NCBI GenBank assembly: GCA_030848545.1
Contig: JAVDCA010000043.1
Coordinates: 1-34,358 of the forward strand
Length of the DNA: 34,358 nucleotides
Source: Astrobacterium formosum
GTDB lineage: Bacteria > Pseudomonadota > Alphaproteobacteria > Rhizobiales > Xanthobacteraceae
Reading direction: 5' to 3'
Part shown: in pieces, positions 24,914 through 32,890 of the stretch
Position numbering within the stretch: the stretch's first letter is position 1
Layout: each line of letters begins with the position of its first letter
The notes under the pieces: generated by a model
Databases searched by the model: none
What the model was told of the DNA's origin: nothing
The model's input: only the letters and a program-made list of their open reading frames with translations
Translations under genes and position numbers: made by a program

Positions 24914-26206
24914 TCAGAACGACGCCTTGCCGAACAGCGACGGCAGATACAGCGAGAACGCCGGCCAGAAGATGCACAGGAAGGTGGTGAAGACCAGGAT
25001 CGCCAGGACGTGCAAGACTTCCGGGAACGTCTGTTCGACTCTGATTCCCACGGTGCGCGCCGAGACATAAAGGCTCACGGCCAGGGGCGGCGACACGCCG
25101 CCGACCGCGATGGCCATCATGAAGACCATGCCGAACTGGATGGCGTCCATGCCCAGCGACGAGACCAGCGGCAGGAGAATCGGCGTCAGCAGGATGATCA
25201 GCGAGTTCCCCTCCATGAACATGCCGAGGAACAGCAGCACGAAGGTGATCAGTACCACCACCACGTACATGTTGGCAGACATCGCCATGACGCTGGTCGC
25301 GATCAGTTTCGGCACCCCCTGCATGGCCAGGATCCAGCCGAACGGTGCCGCCATGGAAATGATCAGCATGACGATGGCCGAGGAAATCGCGCTGCGCGTG
25401 CAGATCCGCACCAGCGTCGCCAGATCGATCTGCCGATAGACGAATGTCGCCAGAACGAAGGCGTACATCGCGGCCACGGCCGCGGATTCCGTCGGCGGGA
25501 ACACGCCGCTCAGCACCCCGCCCAGGATGATCGCCGGCATCATCAGCGGCGGCAACGCGTCGAGGACGATGAACACGCGCTGCCGCGGCGTCAGGGACTC
25601 GCGCCGGGCGGAGACGTAGCCGCGCCGCTTGCCGATGACGACCGAGTAGACGATGAAGAGCAGGATGGTGAAGATCCCCGGGATGAACCCGGCGAGAAAC
25701 ATGCCTTCGATCGAGACGTACCCCGAGGCGGCGCCGTACAGCACCATGCAGAAGCTCGGCGGGATGATCATCCCCATGACCCCGGACCCGGCGACGAGAG
25801 ACGCCGTGAAGCTCTTCTTGTAGCCGCTCTTGACCATTTCCGGGCTGACGATGCCGCCGATGGCCGCCACCGTGGCGACGGCCGACCCGGAAATGGCGCC
25901 GAACATGCCGCAGCTCAGCGAGGCCGTGGCGGCCAGACCGCCCGGGATCCGGCCGAGCAGCATGTTGGCGAGGCGCATCAGCCGCGGCGTGCTGCCATAG
26001 GCCATGATCTCGCCCGAGAGGATGAACAACGGCAGCGCCATCAGCGGGAACGAATCCACACCCTCGACCATGCGTTGGGCGATGATGGCCAGCTTCGGAG
26101 CGCCGTTCATCAGGCAGAAGACGACGGAACTCGCACCGATGGAGAATGCCACGGGCATGCCGAGGAACAGGCAAGCCAACAGCGTGATGAACATCACCAC
26201 GATCAT
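24914..26206 (-). CDS. dctM: TRAP transporter large permease (DctM)
   Basis: The 430-residue inner-membrane protein has about 12 hydrophobic segments and the DctM family landmarks: FLGMPVAFSIGASS at the start, FPLMALPLFILSGEIM, LSCGMFGAISGSAVATVAAIG (the SGSAVA sodium-site helix hairpin), GMIIPPSFCMVLYG, IFPPTES-like VFPPTESAAVAAMYA and GGVSPPLAVSLYV near the end. It drives sodium-coupled uptake of an acidic substrate delivered by DctP. Its ATG overlaps the stop of dctQ by four bases, with GAGGTGG upstream. The order dctP-dctQ-dctM is normal for this family. Confidence 0.96.
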   Translation of the reverse strand: MIVVMFITLLACLFLGMPVAFSIGASSVVFCLMNGAPKLAIIAQRMVEGVDSFPLMALPLFILSGEIMAYGSTPRLMRLANMLLGRIPGGLAATASLSCGMFGAISGSAVATVAAIGGIVSPEMVKSGYKKSFTASLVAGSGVMGMIIPPSFCMVLYGAASGYVSIEGMFLAGFIPGIFTILLFIVYSVVIGKRRGYVSARRESLTPRQRVFIVLDALPPLMMPAIILGGVLSGVFPPTESAAVAAMYAFVLATFVYRQIDLATLVRICTRSAISSAIVMLIISMAAPFGWILAMQGVPKLIATSVMAMSANMYVVVVLITFVLLFLGMFMEGNSLIILLTPILLPLVSSLGMDAIQFGMVFMMAIAVGGVSPPLAVSLYVSARTVGIRVEQTFPEVLHVLAILVFTTFLCIFWPAFSLYLPSLFGKASF

Positions 26207-26778
26207 AGTTCCACCTCTTCCTTCTGCTGCTCGGTGAGTTCATCCTCGGGAAGCGGCTTGCCCAGCACTTTCAAAGCCGCTCGATTGATGAAGAAGATGA
26301 CCATCAGCGAGCCGCAGAAAGTCACGACCCCGAAGACGTAGCCCAGAGGAATTCCCACCGCCGACGATCGGCCCATCATCGCCACCTTGATGACGGTGAG
26401 ACCGTGCCAGGCGATGATGCCGATCACGGCGGCGCTGGCCAGGCTGACCAGCGCCTCCACGTAGCGACGGATCGCCTTCGGGACCATCTCGACGAACACC
26501 CCGATATTGGTATGCGAGCCCTGGTAGACGGCGACGGTGGAGCCGAGAAAAATGATCCAGACCATCGCATAGCGGGACAGCTCTTCGGCCCAGAAGAACG
26601 AGACGTCGAACAGGCGGGCGATCGTCTGCAGGAAGAGGACGACGGCCATGACGACGAACAGGAAGGTGCAGAGCACTTCCTGCAGACGAACCAGCACGGA
26701 TCGTTGACCGCCTGGTCGCCCGAAGACGAACGCGTATAGGGCCCCGACCACCGGGATACTCCCCGTTTTCTGTTCCAT
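26203..26778 (-). CDS. dctQ: TRAP transporter small permease (DctQ)
   Basis: This 191-residue membrane protein has four transmembrane segments. It carries the DctQ signature around FFWAEELSRYAMVWIIFLGSTVAVYQGSHTNI, in which EE..RY and W.....G are conserved. It scaffolds the large permease. The tail is strongly acidic (PEDELTEQQKEEVEL). The stop overlaps dctM by four bases; a 161-base gap separates it from dctP. The ATG at 26778 has only a weak, distant GAGAA, so translation may be modest. Confidence 0.93.
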   Translation of the reverse strand: MEQKTGSIPVVGALYAFVFGRPGGQRSVLVRLQEVLCTFLFVVMAVVLFLQTIARLFDVSFFWAEELSRYAMVWIIFLGSTVAVYQGSHTNIGVFVEMVPKAIRRYVEALVSLASAAVIGIIAWHGLTVIKVAMMGRSSAVGIPLGYVFGVVTFCGSLMVIFFINRAALKVLGKPLPEDELTEQQKEEVEL

Positions 26779-26939
26779 GTCTGAATCGTTCTCTTTGACA
26801 CGACGTCAATGTAGGGGCCAAACGGCCTGACGAACTCTCCGGGCGACTCGACTTCCGAAACCGAGCGGAAATCCGCCCGAAAATCGCGTGCCGTTCTCGC
26901 GGAACGTGCCGTCTGGCCCCGTTGACGGAGGAGGCGGCG

Positions 26940-27959
26940 TTACTTTTTCTCGGCCTGCGAGATCAGATCGAACATTTCGCTGCCGTGCTTCTTGCGGAAC
27001 GATTCCCACACCGGCTTCACCTTTTCGGCGAACGCCTTGTAGTCCACGTCCGTCGTCACGGTGACGCCCGACGCCTTGATGCGGGCGAGCGCGTCCTTTT
27101 CATACTTGACGTAGAGCTCGCGGCTCATGTCCTTAGCCATCTTGGCGGCGTCGAGAATGATCTTCTGCGTCGCGGGGTCGAAGGATTTCCAGGTGTCGGC
27201 GTTGAACACGAGCGGCGCCGACGTGTAGGTGTGGTTCGTCAGCGAAATGAATTTCTGCACTTCGTAGAACTTGTTGGACTCGATGGTCGCCATCGGGTTT
27301 TCCTGGCCGTCGACCGTGCCTTGCTGCAAGGCCGTGAACAGCTCGGGCAGCGACATGGGAACCGGATTGGCGCCCAGGAGCTTGAATGCTTCCACCCGCA
27401 TGGCGAGGGGCGGCACGCGCAGCTTCAAGCCGGACAGATCCCCCGGCGCCGCGATGGCGCGCCGGCTGTTGGTGATCTGGCGGAAGCCGTGCTCCAGATA
27501 GGTGGCGACCTTGAGACCCAAGGGCTCGATGACCTTTCCCGAGATGTAGGCCCCGAAAAGAGCGTCGATGGCCTTCTGGGCGACGAGGCGGTCCGTGAAG
27601 ATGAAGGGCAGATCCTCGATGGCCGCCTTCGGCGCGAAGCCCTGGAACATGGTGATGGCGCCGATCAACGACGCGTCCAACATGCCGCCGACGGTCTGCT
27701 GGATGAGCTCCACTTCTCCGCCGAGCACGCCGCTGGGGATGATCTCGAACTCGAGCTCCCCCTTGGTCTCCTTCTTCACCTGGGCGGCGAAGGCTTCCAT
27801 GGCGACGTGCATGGGATGTTGCGCCGCGTAGGCATGACCGATCTGTATCTTGCGCGCCGCCAGCGCTTCACCGCCGCCTCCCAGCGCCAGGCCGAGCGAC
27901 AGACAGGCTGCGCCGATGATGTTGAGCTTCCCAGATTTCATGACCAACCCCGATTTCAT
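26940..27959 (-). CDS. dctP: TRAP transporter substrate-binding protein (DctP)
   Basis: This 339-residue periplasmic protein begins with a signal peptide (KLNIIGAACLSLGLALGGGG, then EALAA and the cut). The mature part has the DctP fold: IQIGHAYAAQHPMHVAMEAF, the central LSGLKLRVPPLAMRVEAFKLLGANPVPMSL with the conserved Arg that binds the substrate carboxylate, ALQQGTVDGQENP and the FISLTNHTYT strand. The Arg implies an organic-acid substrate. The start region is duplicated: two in-frame ATGs (27959 and 27941) each follow GGGGTTGG. I choose 27959, with AAGGGG six bases upstream. A 268-base gap separates it from the kinase gene. Confidence 0.94.
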   Translation of the reverse strand: MKSGLVMKSGKLNIIGAACLSLGLALGGGGEALAARKIQIGHAYAAQHPMHVAMEAFAAQVKKETKGELEFEIIPSGVLGGEVELIQQTVGGMLDASLIGAITMFQGFAPKAAIEDLPFIFTDRLVAQKAIDALFGAYISGKVIEPLGLKVATYLEHGFRQITNSRRAIAAPGDLSGLKLRVPPLAMRVEAFKLLGANPVPMSLPELFTALQQGTVDGQENPMATIESNKFYEVQKFISLTNHTYTSAPLVFNADTWKSFDPATQKIILDAAKMAKDMSRELYVKYEKDALARIKASGVTVTTDVDYKAFAEKVKPVWESFRKKHGSEMFDLISQAEKK

Positions 27960-28227
27960 TGCCAACCCCTTGTTGAAGTTGAAGTGAAGACGCATCGACA
28001 AGGCGATTTCCGTGTCGATGCCGCTCTGAGAAATCCGATCGTGGCGGGGACGATGATCCCTTCCGCTCCCCGCCGCATGCACGTGAGATCCCGCGTGCCC
28101 ACGCGGCGGCGCGCACCGCGGCTGCGCATTGCCGGCATGGCGTCGACGTCGATCGCCGGGTCGACGCCGCCGCGACCGTCTACGGTGATGCCGGTTCTGT
28201 TCCGGTTCCCCGTCATGGAAAAGATCT

Positions 28228-29481
28228 CTAGCGAACGAGCGTGTCGGCGATGGAGAGCAGCGTCTCCCTGTCGCCGAAACCGCCCGCCTTGGAAAGGAAC
28301 CAGCGGACGTTGGTGGCGTCGCTGTAGCAGGACCCGAGCGCGACGCCGGGCAAAGGCTCCTCTTCGAGCATCATGCTGGAGATGCCGAGATGTTCGACGG
28401 CGCTGATCGCGGTGTGACCGCCGGTGACGAACACGGTCGTGAACGGCAGGGCGCGGCACAGGCCGAGAACCAGACGCCCGTAGACATTCGCTACGTGGTC
28501 GCCGGATTCGATCGCCATCGTGCTCTCCTCGCTGCTGTCGCCGTGCAGTACGACGTGCTTATCAGTCTTGGACGCCACGCGCAGCAGCGCCTCGCACACC
28601 CCCTCCGGATCGTGGAGAGCCCTTTCGACGCTGAAGGACAGCAAAGCGCAGCGATCGTTTCTGACCGCGAAATCCATCTGCTCCAGGTCCGTCTCGTTCA
28701 TGCCGCCGACTACCGCCAGCATGCGGCCGTGCGGCCGGATCGCCTTGCGGATGACGGTACCCGAGAAAGCCTTGGCCATCGCCTTCCCCAGCCCCGCCGA
28801 CCCCACCGGCAGCAGCGGCGGCAGATCGCCGTGCGGATCGCGGGAAGCCATCAGAACGCCGGACAGGGCGTCCAGGTGCTCGTTGGTCACTGCGTCGGAA
28901 ACGATGGCGGCACACCCGGATTCGGTCAGGGTACGGACCTTGCGGACGAGATGGTCGCGGCCGCGTTCCAGATCCGCGATTCCGACGTGCCCGGCGCGCA
29001 TTCGGGTTTGCCGGGTCATCCATTCGGCGACGTCGGACGTCGTCATCGACGTGGCGTCGTCGTTGCCCAGTGACGTTTCATGCACTGGGGTCCCGTTGAT
29101 CAGCAGGATGCCGTCGGCGACGGTCCGGCCAAACGCCGGCAGCGCGGAGCAGATCAGTGCTGCGGGAAACTTCAAGGCGTTCAGAACGGCTTCCGTTTCG
29201 GCACCCGGATTCCCGCGCAAAGCCGAATCGGTCTTCTTGAAGAAGAAGTTCACGCCCGCCTGCCGGCACAGCGAAACAGATTCGAAGACTTTCCCGGCGG
29301 CGTCCTTCGGGGCCAGGAACCGGGTCTCCGTCGTCAGGGCGAGGGCGTTGTAGGAATCGAACGCGCTGGCGATCGCGCCAGGATCGAGAACGAAGGCCGT
29401 CCGCATGCCGGTGCAGGCGAAATGCACACCCGTATCGCAAGCTCCGGTGAAATCGTCCGCAAGGATTGCGACCCGATCCAT
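28228..29481 (-). CDS. Four-carbon acid sugar kinase-family protein (DUF1537; OtnK/DtnK-like)
   Basis: This 417-residue cytoplasmic kinase begins MDRVAILADDFTGACDTGVH; ADDFTGA-D is the substrate-binding signature of the family that phosphorylates D-threonate, L-/D-erythronate and related acids. The C-terminal nucleotide-binding domain has PVGSAGLGKAMAKAF and TVFVTGGHTAISAVEHLG with PGVALG. The start at 29481 has AGAGG upstream; an in-frame TTG at 29493 is less likely. Known members work with a PdxA-like dehydrogenase and an aldolase or decarboxylase. Neither is present here, while an amidohydrolase is, so the pathway must differ or be completed elsewhere. It is the promoter-proximal gene behind the sigma-54 promoter at 29536-29551. 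Confidence 0.92.
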   Translation of the reverse strand: MDRVAILADDFTGACDTGVHFACTGMRTAFVLDPGAIASAFDSYNALALTTETRFLAPKDAAGKVFESVSLCRQAGVNFFFKKTDSALRGNPGAETEAVLNALKFPAALICSALPAFGRTVADGILLINGTPVHETSLGNDDATSMTTSDVAEWMTRQTRMRAGHVGIADLERGRDHLVRKVRTLTESGCAAIVSDAVTNEHLDALSGVLMASRDPHGDLPPLLPVGSAGLGKAMAKAFSGTVIRKAIRPHGRMLAVVGGMNETDLEQMDFAVRNDRCALLSFSVERALHDPEGVCEALLRVASKTDKHVVLHGDSSEESTMAIESGDHVANVYGRLVLGLCRALPFTTVFVTGGHTAISAVEHLGISSMMLEEEPLPGVALGSCYSDATNVRWFLSKAGGFGDRETLLSIADTLVR

Positions 29482-29535
29482 GGCCCCTCTCAATCTGGCG
29501 TTTTAGGTTGAATGGCAACCGGCTGTCTGCCTATC

Positions 29536-29551
29536 AGCAAGACGAATGCCA
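29536..29551 (-). promoter_or_regulatory. Sigma-54 (RpoN) promoter of the kinase-TRAP operon
   Basis: On the minus strand, TGGCATTCGTCTTGCT matches the sigma-54 consensus TGGCAC-N5-TTGCW, with exact GG and GC elements at the required 10-base spacing and only the sixth and seventh bases off. The predicted transcription start is near 29525, about 45 bases before the kinase ATG. A sigma-54 activator gene is divergent, which makes the match functionally coherent. Confidence 0.85.
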
Positions 29552-29635
29552 GATGTCTAACCAATTGAAAAACAAGATAATATTATATCGGCGAGGCAGC
29601 CGCCGACACTTTGCGGCGTGTTTCTCATTGGAGTA

Positions 29636-29652
29636 TGGTGCAAAACGCACCA
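29636..29652. promoter_or_regulatory. Probable activator-binding site (UAS) for the PrpR-like regulator
   Basis: The perfect inverted repeat TGGTGC-AAAAC-GCACCA lies about 85-100 bases upstream of the sigma-54 promoter, a normal place for an enhancer site. It is also about 42 bases before the regulator's own start codon, so the regulator may control its own gene. The pairing of this site with this regulator is inferred from position. Confidence 0.6.
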
Positions 29653-29693
29653 CGGCTCTGAGCCGCCATTCTCCACCCCGATAAGGAGTGCCC

Positions 29694-31556
29694 TTGTCTA
29701 TCGCCTTCATCGCGCCTTACGAGAGCTTGGCTGTCATGGCACGGCAGATCATCGACGAGCGCCACTATCCGATCCGTGTCTATCAGGCGGACATCCGGCA
29801 AGGCGTCGCCGCCGCCCGCCGAGCGCTCGCCGAAGGTGCCAAGATCCTCATCAGCCGCGGCGGGACGGCGCTGCGCATCAGCGAGGAGCTGGGCATCGAC
29901 GTCGGCCAGGTGCGCCCTTCGGTCTACAGCGCCTTCGCCTTCATTCACGCGCAAACCGCGCCCGACAGCCGTATCGCCATCGTCGGATTCAATTCGCTCA
30001 TCAGCATCTGCACGCCCGTCTGCGATATCCTGCGACGGCGCTACCAGGCATTCGAATTCCGGTACGAGCACCAGTTCGCCGACGTCATGGAAAGCCTCGT
30101 CGCCTGGAAGCCGGACGTGATCATCGGCGACGTCGTCTCCGTGCGCCTGACCCGGGCGAGGGGCCTCGATTGCCATCTCATCGAGTCCAGCAAGGAAACG
30201 CTCGTCGAAGCCTTCGAGCAGGCCATGCTCGCGCTGAACAACATGAACCGGCTGCACGCGAGCGAGAAGAAGCTGGTCGCCGTTCTGCAATGCACGCGCG
30301 AAGGCGCGCTGCTTCTCGACGGCGGCAGGCGGGTGGAGGAGATCAATCAGCGCGGATGCAGTCTGCTGCACGCCTCACGCGAGGAGGTCATCGGTCGGCC
30401 GTTTCATCAAATCTTCCCCGACGCCGACCTCAATGCGGCCGTCACCAAGGCCATGGACCTGCAGAATTCACTCACCCGGGTCGGCGACAGGCACTTCGTG
30501 GTCGACCTCGTCCGCAGCCCCATGGACATGTCGGCGGATTCCATCGTCGTCCTGTTCCAGCGGGTCGAACAGATCCAGCAGACGGAAAAGAGTATCCGCA
30601 GCAAGCTGATGGACAGCGGCTTTTGCGCCAAATACACCTTCGATTCGATCGTCCATGCCAGCGCCGCCATGCGGGAAGCCATCGACCGGGCGCGGCGCTA
30701 CAGCGTGTCCGACTCCAACATCCTCATCGAGGGCGAGACGGGCACCGGCAAAGAGCTTTTCGCGCAAAGCATCCACAATGCGAGCGCGCGTGCGAAAGGG
30801 CCATTCGTGGCCGTCAACTGCGCCGCCTTGCCGGGAACGCTGCTGGAAAGCGAACTGTTCGGCTATGCGCCAGGCGCATTCACGGGCGCGCTGCGCTCGG
30901 GCAAGACCGGGCTGTTCGAGCTGGCCCACAACGGCACGCTGTTTCTCGACGAGGTCGCCGAAATGGATGTGTTCCTGCAAGCGCGGCTGCTGCGCACTCT
31001 GCAGGCACGGGAAATCATGCGGATCGGCGACAACAAGGTCATTTCGGTCAATGTGCGGATAATCGCCGCCACCAACAAGGACACCCGCGTGGAAGTCCGG
31101 CAGGGGCGATTGCGCGAAGACATCTACTATCGCCTCAGCGTGCTGGATCTGGAAGTCCCGCCGCTTCGCGAACGAAAAGGCGATGCGGCGCTGCTGTTCC
31201 GGCATTTTCTCGATCTTTACGGGGGCAAATATGGTTGGCGGCCGCCGCTTCCCGGGGCGCGTTTCCTGCAGGCGATCGAGGACTGCCCGTGGCATGGCAA
31301 TGTCCGCGCGCTGGAGAACTTCGCGGAGAAATACGTCACCCTGCGCGGGCTTCCCGAAACGGCAATCCCCGCCCGCACGGCGCCTGTCGACCAGGACGCC
31401 GAACCGGCTTCGCTCGACGCCGCCATCATTCATCACGTGCAATCGACACTGAAGAAGGAGGAAGGCAACATCGCCAGAACCGCCACGCGCCTGAGGGTCG
31501 ATAGAAACACCGTCAAACGATGGCTGGCCAAACGTCCCGAAGAGAAGCAGAGTTGA
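29694..31556 (+). CDS. PrpR-like sigma-54-dependent transcriptional activator
   Basis: This 620-residue activator has, in order, a PrpR N-terminal ligand domain (about 1-170; SIAFIAPYESLAVMARQII, and LISRGGTALRI), a PAS domain (about 195-290), the AAA+ domain with Walker A GETGTGKE (about 347-354), the sigma-54 contact loop GAFTGA (394-399) and Walker B GTLFLDEVAEMD, and a C-terminal Fis-type helix-turn-helix (NIARTATRLRVDRNTVKRWL). I place the start at TTG 29694, five bases after AAGGAG; the GTG at 29688 overlaps that site. PrpR-type domains bind small acids or their CoA/phosphate derivatives. It is divergent from the kinase-TRAP operon, whose sigma-54 promoter it very probably activates. 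Confidence 0.93.
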   Translation: MSIAFIAPYESLAVMARQIIDERHYPIRVYQADIRQGVAAARRALAEGAKILISRGGTALRISEELGIDVGQVRPSVYSAFAFIHAQTAPDSRIAIVGFNSLISICTPVCDILRRRYQAFEFRYEHQFADVMESLVAWKPDVIIGDVVSVRLTRARGLDCHLIESSKETLVEAFEQAMLALNNMNRLHASEKKLVAVLQCTREGALLLDGGRRVEEINQRGCSLLHASREEVIGRPFHQIFPDADLNAAVTKAMDLQNSLTRVGDRHFVVDLVRSPMDMSADSIVVLFQRVEQIQQTEKSIRSKLMDSGFCAKYTFDSIVHASAAMREAIDRARRYSVSDSNILIEGETGTGKELFAQSIHNASARAKGPFVAVNCAALPGTLLESELFGYAPGAFTGALRSGKTGLFELAHNGTLFLDEVAEMDVFLQARLLRTLQAREIMRIGDNKVISVNVRIIAATNKDTRVEVRQGRLREDIYYRLSVLDLEVPPLRERKGDAALLFRHFLDLYGGKYGWRPPLPGARFLQAIEDCPWHGNVRALENFAEKYVTLRGLPETAIPARTAPVDQDAEPASLDAAIIHHVQSTLKKEEGNIARTATRLRVDRNTVKRWLAKRPEEKQS

Positions 31557-31584
31557 TTATCGACAAAGTTCGATTGCTCCAAAT

Positions 31585-31815
31585 TCATAACGGGGCACTA
31601 TTGGATTGACACACCTTTCGTCGCCAAGAATTGCCCCCGGTTGAGATGACACACGCGGTTAAGGGTTGAGGCGCCGGAGCGGACTTCTGCAGAAGCCCAC
31701 GCCGGTGCTTTTCGCGCAGCCGATAGCTGTCGCCCCAGATGGTGACGACGTGGCTGTGGCGAAGCGGGCGGTCGAGGAGGGCCGCGGCCTCACCATGAAG
31801 GCGAGGCGGGCGCAA
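31585..31815 (-). pseudogene. istB: Remnant of IS21-family istB (3' end)
   Basis: A minus-strand frame encodes only the C-terminal piece typical of IstB helper ATPases: GEAAALLDRPLRHSHVV followed by SYRLREKHRRGLLQK (about 31797-31684). Walker motifs and the rest of IstB are missing, as is istA. The TGACACA-type sequence near 31608 may be the old insertion-sequence end. It shows that a transposon of the IS21 family once lay here, between the activator gene and the right integrase repeat, and was mostly lost. Confidence 0.65.
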
Positions 31816-31958
31816 CCGAGCATACGGCTAAGGGGTCAGTTCCGGATTTCGCTGGACACCGTCGTCCGTGCGTCGCGCTGGAGGGAATAAAATTGCGATT
31901 CTCTCTACTCGGCTGATTGACGGCAGCTGTCGGTCGACGAACGTGCAACATCTGCTTT
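31816..31958. other. Short gene-free stretch before the right integrase repeat
   Basis: No gene, promoter or hairpin is evident in this stretch, which separates the istB remnant from the right-hand repeat. Confidence 0.4.
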
Positions 31959-32089
31959 GGGTCAGAGTTTGCCCAACGATGGACATGAGCCTTGGGCATG
32001 ACGACCGAAGTGGCCCGTCTGCAGACCTCGGGACCGCATCTTTCTCCCGGGAGCATACTGGACGACCCCCTCAGTAGAGGAGTTCGGCC

Positions 32090-32725
32090 ATGCAGACTCC
32101 AGAGAACGTCGAGGTCAGCACCACCCGCAAACGCTCGTCGAACATAGGAAAGATGCGCGGCGCTAAGCCGCCGCTACAAACAAAGCACGTGTGGGCCATC
32201 CGGACCAAGCTCCAGGTCGACGGCAAGATCCGCGAACTTGCCATGTTCAATCTCGCGATCGACAGCAAGCTGCGCGGCTGCGACCTGGTTCGTATCCGAG
32301 TGGAGGACGTCGCCCCACATGGATTGGCAATCGACCGCGCGGTCGTCCGACAACGGAAAACTGGTTGTCCGGTCAAGTTCGAGTTGACCGAGCACACCAG
32401 GGAGGCTGTGGACGCCCACATCCGCGCTTGTGGACTCAGGCCGGGGCAGTTCCTCTTCTCCAGCCGAAAGGACCGAAGCCGTCCGATATCGACCAGGCAG
32501 TATGCCCGCCTGCTCACGGGGTGGATCGCAAGTGTCGGGCTTGACCCGACTTTCTTCGGCACGCACTTGCTCCGGCGAACGAAGGCGACCTTGATTTACC
32601 GCCGCACGGGGAACCTCCGCGCGGTCCAGCTTTTGCTCGGCCACACCAAAATCGAAAGCACTGTTCGATACCTCGGGATCGAGGTAGATGACGCGCTGGC
32701 GATCGCCGAACAAGTTGACGTCTGA
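32090..32725 (+). CDS. Tyrosine recombinase, catalytic-domain-only, right copy
   Basis: This 211-residue enzyme is about 96% identical by eye to the copy at 22643-23278. All catalytic residues are kept (R62, K90, H159, R162, H185, Y194). The motif box reads THLLRRTKA instead of THSLRRTKA; that residue is not catalytic, so the enzyme should remain active. Other changes are at residues 11, 15, 17, 19, 25, 93, 113 and 143. GAGGAG precedes the ATG. It has no N-terminal core-binding domain. Confidence 0.93.
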   Translation: MQTPENVEVSTTRKRSSNIGKMRGAKPPLQTKHVWAIRTKLQVDGKIRELAMFNLAIDSKLRGCDLVRIRVEDVAPHGLAIDRAVVRQRKTGCPVKFELTEHTREAVDAHIRACGLRPGQFLFSSRKDRSRPISTRQYARLLTGWIASVGLDPTFFGTHLLRRTKATLIYRRTGNLRAVQLLLGHTKIESTVRYLGIEVDDALAIAEQVDV

Positions 32726-32730
32726 AGTAC

Positions 32731-32758
32731 CCGGGCAGAGCGGACGCGCCCTGCCCGG
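32731..32758 (+). repeat. Conserved hairpin downstream of the right integrase
   Basis: CCGGGCAG and CTGCCCGG with the same 12-base loop as at 23284-23311 follow the stop by five bases. Identity of stem and loop in both copies, while flanks differ soon after, suggests it belongs to the mobile unit. Confidence 0.6.
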
Positions 32759-32890
32759 CCCTCATGGGCAAAGCGTGCCATTTTCGGACCGAAAGGCATG
32801 ACGGCTGATTGCTTCTGTTCAACGGCGCCTGTACGGAGCGGCACCGTGAACGCTACTGGAAGATGCGGCCTCCGCTGCGGCCGAGGCACG

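Larger units (their letters stand above)
31959..32781 (+). repeat. Right copy of the direct integrase-bearing repeat
   Basis: This copy matches 22511-23334 from GGGTCAGAGT to GTGCCAT, in the same orientation. Differences are concentrated in the first 90 bases of the gene and upstream of it; the central coding part is almost identical, which suggests recent common origin or gene conversion. The two copies bound the catabolic cluster as direct repeats and could support its excision by homologous recombination. Confidence 0.85.

Noticed and set aside
25010-26341. Plus-strand frame (443 codons) over dctM
   Set aside because: Translation is dominated by His, Gln, Arg and Asp, as expected from the antisense of a membrane protein gene.
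26922-28406. Long plus-strand frame (494 codons) over dctP
   Set aside because: Antisense to a confident DctP gene; low-complexity Arg/His/Glu-rich translation without family motifs.
29618-31504. Plus-strand frame (628 codons) overlapping the PrpR-like activator in another frame
   Set aside because: Arg/Ala/Gly-rich shadow; the other frame has Walker, GAFTGA and Fis motifs.
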